A stretch of 64,000 nt of DNA. Source: Mesorhabditis belari (taxonomy: Eukaryota; Nematoda; Chromadorea; Rhabditida; Rhabditidae). This document shows positions 57,294 to 64,000 of the stretch, piece by piece. The notes below the pieces were generated by a model. That model had not been told where the DNA came from and searched no databases. It worked only from the letters and a program-made list of their open reading frames with translations. The translations under genes were made by a program, and so were the position numbers. Positions within the stretch are counted from its first letter, which is position 1; every line of letters starts with the position of its first letter. The DNA is taken from positions 1,035,001 to 1,099,000 of the forward strand of contig CAUEEP010000913.1 of NCBI GenBank assembly GCA_958450365.1, read 5' to 3'.

Positions 57294-58117
57294 ATAAAAA
57301 GAAACATCATTAAAACAGTTAACAACTACGCGATTGTACACCCAAAAATGCCAAAGAATCACAAGCAACGATGACTGGACTTTTGTGAGAAAAGCTAAAC
57401 AAAGAAAACAAAGAGATCGATGGTGATCGATAAACCAAAGCAGAATTAGGTGCCAAAAGTTGGTGCTAACTGCTGTTTTGGTTGGTATCTGGTAACGAAA
57501 GCTGTTTTGGTTGGTATCTTCACTAGTTGTCTTGACCGATAGCTCAACTCAAAGATTTTCTCGAGTTTTCTAACTAGAGAACTGCTTAAACTTTGAAGGA
57601 AACCTCAAGAGTCAGAAAATGAATTAGGTACGATTCGATTGCAAAAAAAAAAAAATTAACTATCCGAATGTGGTGTTCAAAATTGCTTTTGTTTCATATT
57701 TTGTGCATTTTATGTAAGAATTTTAATCATTTTCAAAAGACGATTTCTCAAAAATCAAAAACTCAAAAACTCAAAAAAACACTTCTACAATCAAATTTTG
57801 AAATTCTCTTGAAATCTTGTGAAAAAAAACAATTGTAAAAGAGAAATTTCTACCTTAAATTTTGGCTTTAATTAAGAAAAATTCCTTAAAACTATATTAA
57901 ATGTGAATTTATTTGTTTGTTTTTTTTTTGTGGTTTTTGTGTTTTTGCCCGCTAATCTCGTCTACAAACGTCACCATTGGCCGAATGCCGAATCGGAAAA
58001 AGAAGAGGGAGTGCCAAGAGAGTCCGGCCAACCCTTGGCGAGTATCCAATGGAAAAAGAAAGTAGAGAAAAATGGAGAGAGTTTAGAGAAAGAAAGCTTT
58101 CAAAGGGAATCAGTTAA
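57294..58117. other. No gene seen
   Basis: AT-rich. A plus-strand frame starting at 57903 runs into the pyrimidine tract and is not credible as a gene. Confidence 0.5.
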
Positions 58118-58363
58118 AAGAAAATTCTCTTTCCTTTCCTTCCCTTCTCTTTCCCTTCCTTTTCTTCCCTTTCCTCTCCTTTCCTTCCTTTCCTCTCCTT
58201 TCCTTTCTTCCTTTCCTTCCCTTCTCTTTCCCTTCCTTTTCTTCCCTTTCCTCTCCTTTCCTTCCTTTCCTCTCCTTTCCTTTCTTCCTTTCCTTCCCTT
58301 CTCTTTCCCTTCCTTTTCTTCCCTTTCCTCTCCTTTCCTTTCCTTTCCTTTCCTTTCCCCCAA
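58118..58363. repeat. Pyrimidine tract with 77-bp higher-order period
   Basis: About 245 bp of pure C/T on the plus strand. The landmark TCCCTTCTCTTTCCC recurs at 58141, 58218 and 58295, showing a 77-bp period. Such homopurine/homopyrimidine tracts can adopt triplex DNA. Confidence 0.92.
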
Positions 58364-59388
58364 GACCCTCGATTTTCGTTTATCGTCTGCGTCTCTTCTC
58401 CTTCCTAGAACACTATCGATTCACCTTTGTTTTCCTTTTAATAACTAAACTTTATAAGCTTTTATTTCAAACTACCCCTTTAATAGAAGTACAGAGCTAG
58501 ACAAAATGACTCAGACAAGAGTTCTTTGTTGTAACTTTAACCAAATCCGAATTTAACCAAATCCCTGGCCAAATACCAAATTTTAACCACTACTGGCGTA
58601 GATTGATAAAGTTTTCGTAATAAAGAAATGAAAGAATTGGGAAGAACCTCAACCTTTAGCTTTCCGATCGCTTTCCGGACAATCGCTCTAACCATTCAGC
58701 TTTCCGATACCTTAACTGGTCGAGAGAAAGAAGGAAAGACAAGGGGAAGAAGAAGAAAGAAAGACTGATTCGTATCGACGATCGACTGGAGACTAACTTG
58801 AGCATCTCGAATGGAGTTGAAACTTCAAAAGTTTTATCATTTTAAGCATTGTATTTCACAACTTCAGTTCTCTCTTCAGCTTTGAGTTTCAAGTGTAAAA
58901 TAAATTCTTGTTACTCTTTAGACAACTCAAAACTTTATTAATTGATGGCAATGATCATGCATTAAGAAAATCTTCAGCTAAACAATTGAGTGAGAATTTT
59001 TAGCAGTTTCAGAGATAATCGATGACAGAAAAAGGACAATAAAACGGGTATTCTTCAATGATTGTTTATTCAATTCGTTGCATAACTTATTTGCCGATCC
59101 CCAATTCAAATCCGAATTCAAATCCCAATCGATTCCCCTTCTTCATCTTCTTCATTTCCCTTCTTCATCATCATTTTTTCTCTTTTCCTTTATTTATTGT
59201 TCTCTTTTCTTTTTTCGTTTTCTCCAAATCGTCACGCTCTATTTTGCATTCATCCGATTGCTCTTTTTCTTTCTGCAATAACATTTCCTCATTTGTATAG
59301 AGATTTGATAGGAGAAAAGGCTAAAAACATACGAAAATCAAGGAAATCGAGTACTCTAATAGAACGCCTCCTACAGAAGCGTCTCACA
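58364..59388. other. No gene seen
   Basis: AT-rich with a GAAGAAAGA purine patch (58725-58765) and CT-rich patches (59135-59215). No exon-like segment recognised. Confidence 0.45.
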
Positions 59389-59770
59389 CGCATCTTAAAC
59401 GTTTTAAGCTTAAATTTACTCTCAAACAAACGCTCATATCTTGATACCAGTACATTTGTTTCTACACCCTTTAATATCAAATTAAAGTAGAGAAAATGGG
59501 TAATTTTTTAAGATATAACACTTATTATTAGCATTAATCAGCGATTAGAACAAAATGATTGAAAAATGATGAAAAATCGGCTTTTTTTGTCACTTTTCAA
59601 TCATTTTTTTCTAATCGCTGATTAATGCTAAATATATTTGTTATATCTTAAAAAATTACCCATTTTCTCTACTTTAATTTGATATTAAAGGGTGTAGAAA
59701 CAAATGTACTGGTATCAAGATATGAGCGTTTGTTTGTGAGTAAATTTAAGCTTAAAACGTTTAAGATGCG
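59389..59770. mobile_element. Foldback MITE, about 382 bp
   Basis: The arms start CGCATCTTAAACGTTTTAAG and extend through CTCATATCTTGATACCAGTA, TAGAGAAAATGGGTAATTTT and GCATTAATCAGCGATTAGAA, with complements to the right and a small loop. Almost the whole element is one hairpin. Non-coding. Confidence 0.88.
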
Positions 59771-60391
59771 TTTGAGAAAGCTATAAAGGGATCGCTTTAA
59801 ATTTTCGCATTTTCACGTATAATTTTTTTATAGAAAGATCTCTGTTTTCAATTTAAACAGATTAAATTAACTATTCAAGAAATCAAAAAATCAACAGAAT
59901 TCTTATCCGAATCATTGTCTCTATCCAATTCAATATTTCCAAATTCATCCTTTACTCGAACAATCCATCTCGATTGATGGATTGTTCAAGTCGAGCATCC
60001 TTGAGAAGTCTTGCGCCTGTTTCCCTGTTTCCCTTGAAAGATTTCTTTCCGAATTTTCGATTTCATAACTCTTACCGTAGTTTAAAAGCGAAAGAAATGA
60101 AAAATTTCGAAAGGGGATTCACTCTCGTTTTTTTTTTCGGTGTTACAGCTCGATTCACGCAGAAATTTGCGTTTTCTTAAGAAATTCGAAAAGAAATTGC
60201 GTCAGATTCTCCCAGCCGTTCGTTTAAAGGCTTCGTTAAAGATTTGAAAGTATTTTAAGCCCTATTTTCATAAACCAATATACATGATGCCAAACGCTTT
60301 TCTAATGACCTAAGGATGACTTTCTAATGACCTAATGACCTAAGGACCTTCTAATGACCCCAATTTTTCTTATAGCCAATCGATTGAGCTA
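59771..60391. other. No gene seen
   Basis: AT-rich. A short TCTAATGACCTAAGGAC repeat occurs at 60300-60360. Confidence 0.45.
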
Positions 60392-60912
60392 TTGGGTTGG
60401 GGAGAATGAGTCGGCGCCGAAAATCAAAAAAATGTCTAAAACTTCTATTCGACTTCGTCAAATAATATGCGTTTGATATCAGTAGAATGGTTAACTAATT
60501 CTCTACAAAATCACATTTAAAAGAAAATTCAAACAGCGCCTCCGCTCAAGAAAAAGCCATTTTTTCACAAAAACTACAAACTGTGATCTAGAAAAAAGCA
60601 TTGGTGGGATCTTCCTGCAAATTTGGCAACTTAAGTAATTGAATGTGCTCTATCTTTTTTATATAAACACCAAAGAAGGTTTATGTGAAAGAAACTGTTC
60701 AAATGATGAGTCGGACTCTTTGCCATTTTTAACCAGCTGCGTTTGGAAGTTCATAAACTCCACGAAAGAAAAGCTTTGTGGAATCTCTCAAAAGTGATTT
60801 TGTAGAGAAATAGTGGATCCTTTTGATGAAACCAAACGTATGTTTAAAGAAGGCTTTATGTGTGCAAAAAGTCCCTTTAAAGTTGGGCGCCGACTCATTC
60901 TCCCCAACCCAA
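60392..60912. mobile_element. Non-autonomous mariner-type element, about 521 bp
   Basis: Ends TTGGGTTGGGGAGAATGAGT (left) and the complement ACTCATTCTCCCCAACCCAA (right), extending through CGGCGCC. TA precedes the left end; the right flank is not TA. The interior has no transposase. The terminal TTGGGTTG resembles the TIR start of the elements at 62271 and 63204. Confidence 0.75.
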
Positions 60913-61209
60913 CAGAAATTGGAATATCATTCGTTCATTATCAAATTTCTTCATTTTTTCAGCTTTTTTTATAAGAAATAATGATAAATGGCTCATTTTA
61001 TGATTGGATGTATGGCTTTTCAAGTTTTCTTCTTTCAACTTTTCTTCTTTCAACTTTTCATAACCCAAAATCGATGGTGAAAGTTTAATCTGTTATCTTT
61101 CTTGTTTCAAATTTTCATCACTCAAAGTCGACTCTGAAAGTTTAATCTATTATCTTTCAATTGATTCAATATCTTCTAAATTCAATTCAATTCAACTGTT
61201 CAACTTTTG

Positions 61210-61352
61210 CTCAAACCAGCTCTAGCTCAAACCAGCTCTAGCTCAAACCAGCTCTAGCTCAAACCAGCTCTAGCTCAAACCAGCTCTAGCTCAAACCAGC
61301 TCTAGCTCAAACCAGCTCTAGCTCAAACCAGCTCTAGCTCAAACCAGCTCTA
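61210..61352. repeat. 16-bp minisatellite (TCAAACCAGCTCTAGC)
   Basis: Nine almost identical 16-bp units, indicating recent expansion. Confidence 0.95.
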
Positions 61353-62179
61353 GTAAATCAACTAAAGAATCAATCTGTGAATGTCGTTTAATCAAACCAA
61401 AATCCTATTAAACTAGATGAATAAAGCTTTAAGCACACTCAAGTTATTTTGACATTTCAGGAAGTTTAGGATTTATAAAAGCTACAAAAGAAAAAGATGA
61501 AAAGTCGCTTATCTGAAAGAATTTCTTTCAAGTTCAGTTCTTTTTAAGGTTAAATTTTTTAAAAATTTAATTAACTTTAACTTTAACTTTAACTTTAACT
61601 TATGCTTCTTTAAAGTCTACTTTTTACCCACGTAAACACACTCTTTCTGGCGCATTGTTTTTTAAGTTTTCTCAAAACAAAAGCAACTTCATGCAAGGCA
61701 AAGAAGTTGCTAAGTTCAAGTACGCTAGAAAGGGTTTGAAAGGGTTTTTTTTGAGCAAAAAGTACAAGAAAATAGCTAGGTGTAGCTAAATAGCTAGAAG
61801 ATAGCTAGATACGAGTGTTTTAAGCTAAAAAAAACAAGCTATTCTACTTGGTCATTTTCTTCTAAACCCCCATTCTTGAAAATGGTTGTTGATTGGTGAG
61901 GGAAGACTCATCCCCATTATTTCTTATTTCATCTATTCCCCTTTCCCTCTTTTTCCCCCCTTCTTTACGAGGTTAATCTCCTCTCCGGGCATTTACAGAT
62001 TTCATCCCGGATTATCTCATCCAAAGTCTTCTTTTCTTTTTTTATTTCCTAAAAAGAGTGGATGTCCATTTAAAACGAAAGCTTTAAATTCGATGAGCGA
62101 AAGGCGAAAACATTTCTCGGAAAAGTGAATATTTTAAAATAGATTTAAATAGAATTATGGAGAAATAAAAATTTTTATA
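61353..62179. other. No gene seen
   Basis: AT-rich. AACTTT tandem words at about 61570-61600 and TAGCTAGA words near 61765-61815. Confidence 0.45.
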
Positions 62180-62772
62180 TACCGTATTCTCTCTAATAGT
62201 AGTGCACTCTTTAATAGTAGTGCACTCTCTAATAGTATTGCGGTCCGAGAGGGGATTGAAAAAAAAAATATTGGGTTGATGCATAATTATCCGGACTTCT
62301 TTTATAAATGATTTTATTTAACAAAAAATAACATAAATAGTTAGAAAAATATGTTTAATTGATTATTCTGGAGCAATCACCGCCACACAATAACTGTGCC
62401 ATTGCTTGGAAGACGATCGATCCACGAGCGAAGAATAAACGACTTTGAGGCAATCCACGCTAACACGTCTACAAGTCACCAAATCGTGTAGATCTATTTG
62501 TTTGCCAATTTTTGAGCGATCGATTGACGGGTAGTCCGTTGGGGCTTCTCCAGTTCTTTGAGATCGCGAAACGACTCTCGGCAGACCACCCTTTTCGAAG
62601 TGGAGAGCATGATATGGAGATGGATATGATTGTCGACACGCATTTTGTTCACTAAAGAATAACGAATATTTAAAAAAGGGAAGACAAAAGCTTTCCAACA
62701 GCACGCAAAGAGTCCGGATAATTATGCATCAACCCAATAGTAGTGCGCACTGCTATTAGAGAGAATACGGTA
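62180..62772. mobile_element. MITE with TACCGTATTCTC ends, carrying a nested element
   Basis: Ends TACCGTATTCTCTCTAATAG and the complement CTATTAGAGAGAATACGGTA, with internal repeats of AATAGTAGTGCACTCT. A second element (62271-62737) is inserted inside. The first nine bases match MITE family A, suggesting a shared transposase. Confidence 0.8.
62271..62737. mobile_element. Nested mariner-type non-autonomous element
   Basis: 467 bp with TIRs TTGGGTTGATGCATAATTAT extending through CCGGACTC-like sequence, flanked by TA on both sides (62269-62270, 62738-62739). The interior has a minus-strand open frame of 113 codons (62704-62363), compositionally gene-like, with no transposase similarity that I recognise. 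Confidence 0.82.
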
Positions 62773-63203
62773 ATTATAATTATAATTTATATAATTTTAT
62801 ATAAGTAAACTTATCAAAAAAAAATATCCGAATATTTTCAAATACAAAGAAACCTTTTTCTTCATCAGAACACATCAATGTTCAATTTGCCTAGGCTTTG
62901 CGCTCAATTAAACAATTAAACACACCTTTTCTAGAGCACTCAACAAAAATATTAGGGTCCGATTGCTAAAATCTCGAGCTGATCATCACTTTTCTGGCTT
63001 TTTTTTTTTTTGATGTGCGTCGATGAGGAAGAGAGCTTTGATAGCTTTGATGAAGAAAGAGCTTTGATGAAGAGAGCTTTGATGAGCCAAAAAAAAAGGT
63101 TTTTTGTATTTTTAAAAGTATAGCCACAAAGATTATGCAAGCATCCCCTTAAGCATAAGTCTTGAATCTTCTTTAAACATCTACATTTAAACATCTACAT
63201 CTA

Positions 63204-63725
63204 TTAGGTTGATGCATAAGTCTTTTCGTTCCTTTTCGTCTGCCGTTTCAAGCCAACAAATGCACGAATTAAACTACAATTGATTTCATTAGAAAAAGCA
63301 ATTATTTTTCTGCAAAATAACATTAAAACGGGTTTAAAAATATTGAATGCCTGGATTTTCTTGCGAGTATAAAGTCGGGTAGTCAAAAAGGGCTAACTCG
63401 ATGATGCGGTTTAGACACCTTAGCTAAAGAAAACCTATCTTCGTGTCAATAGATAAAAGATAGAGAAAAAAAACGTTTGATATTTCGCCAAAATTTCAGA
63501 GAAATTCATTCAGCCAATTTTTCCGTAGAGTTTTTTATAGATTTTTACGAAAAAGGCGTTTTTCACTCTCGAATTTGCTTGAAAGTGAACCGAAATTCAT
63601 TTAAAAAGATGCTAATTGAACAAAAAAACACTTTTTTTTATAGAGCAAACTATAGATTAATCGGTGAATTTGTTACTTTTTAACAGAAGTACGAAAAAAA
63701 TGAAAAAGACTTATGCATCAACCTA
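63204..63725. mobile_element. Mariner-type MITE, family C copy 2
   Basis: About 520 bp, collinear with the element in the VPS13 intron at 13175-13695 (shared TTAGGTTGATGCA end and interior ATTTTTACGAAAAA-type and TCGAATTTGCTTGAAAGTGA stretches). The left TIR has a CGTTCCTTTTCG variant. Non-coding. Confidence 0.85.
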
Positions 63726-63762
63726 TTACATCTACATTTCTTTAAGCATCTACATTTAAACT

Positions 63763-63833
63763 CTTGACGTCGTAGCCGACCGGATAGGAATCTTATCTCC
63801 TAGTCAAGGGGTCAAAGGTTCGATCCCGGTGGC
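63763..63833 (+). other. tRNA-like unit
   Basis: A-box-like GTAGCCGACCGGATAGGA and B-box GGTTCGATCCC at tRNA spacing, followed by a T run at about 63846-63878. Anticodon stem pairs only partly. More likely a tRNA-derived repeat than a working tRNA. Confidence 0.45.
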
Positions 63834-64000
63834 CAGAAAAAATTGGTTCTTTTTCCCATCATTATGGGTTTTTTTTTGTTTCTTAACAACCTTTTGGTAA
63901 TAGGGGTAACTAAGCGTAAAAATTTCCTCCGTTGTGTTGTAATTGATTATTCGTGTCGAATAAATCTACTTTGTGCTCAAAAATGCTCAAATAAAATCCA

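Noticed and set aside
57903..58448. Long plus-strand frame of 181 codons and its minus-strand partner
   Set aside because: Most of it is the C/T tract; composition alone keeps it open and there is no domain or splice support.

Overview
The window is AT-rich nuclear DNA from a nematode, most likely a rhabditid. Genes carry many very short introns (about 39-60 bp) ending in TTTAG or TTTCAG. Several start codons sit a few bases after an isolated TTTAG/TTTCAG, as expected of spliced-leader acceptors. Two Srh/Sri/Str-type chemoreceptor genes, a nematode hallmark, are present. No bacterial, organellar or viral gene block was seen. The genus cannot be named from sequence alone.

Left part (1-22 kb): the last two exons of a glutamine-rich protein (15-1113, +); UQCC1, a complex III assembly chaperone (2310-3458, -); a complete VPS13 bridge-like lipid-transfer protein gene with dozens of small introns (4408-19612, +); and an unrecognised gene with an N-terminal membrane anchor (19950-21882, -). 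Middle (22-32 kb): gene-poor, built from minisatellites, foldback MITEs, tRNA-like units, an inverted copy of the anchor exon, and a decayed IS1595/Merlin-like transposase.

Right-centre (32-53 kb): chemoreceptor 1 (32240-35152, +), whose stop codon lies in a junction with a scrambled copy of the VPS13 3' end (35148-35621); an unrecognised minus-strand gene (36095-38536); a tight same-strand cluster PIG-T, RPAIN, HP1-like (40123-43542) that looks like an operon; two small minus-strand genes; a gene of unknown function ending in a CAAX-type prenylation motif (44982-47337); and chemoreceptor 2 (48218-52620), whose last intron holds a Tc1/mariner-type transposon inserted into a foldback element. 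Right part (53-64 kb): no credible genes, only stacked foldback elements, minisatellites, a pyrimidine tract of 77-bp period and tRNA-like units.

Functionally the conserved genes are mostly unrelated housekeeping functions: lipid transport at contact sites, respiratory complex III assembly, GPI-anchor transfer, RPA import, heterochromatin. The only suggested joint regulation is the PIG-T/RPAIN/HP1 cluster. The most unusual items are the VPS13-tail/chemoreceptor junction, the HP1-like protein lacking two of three chromodomain cage aromatics, and the inverted duplicate of a first coding exon. No CRISPR, rRNA or convincing functional tRNA was found. Exon boundaries were placed by eye from frame, phase and splice signals and should be read as models.
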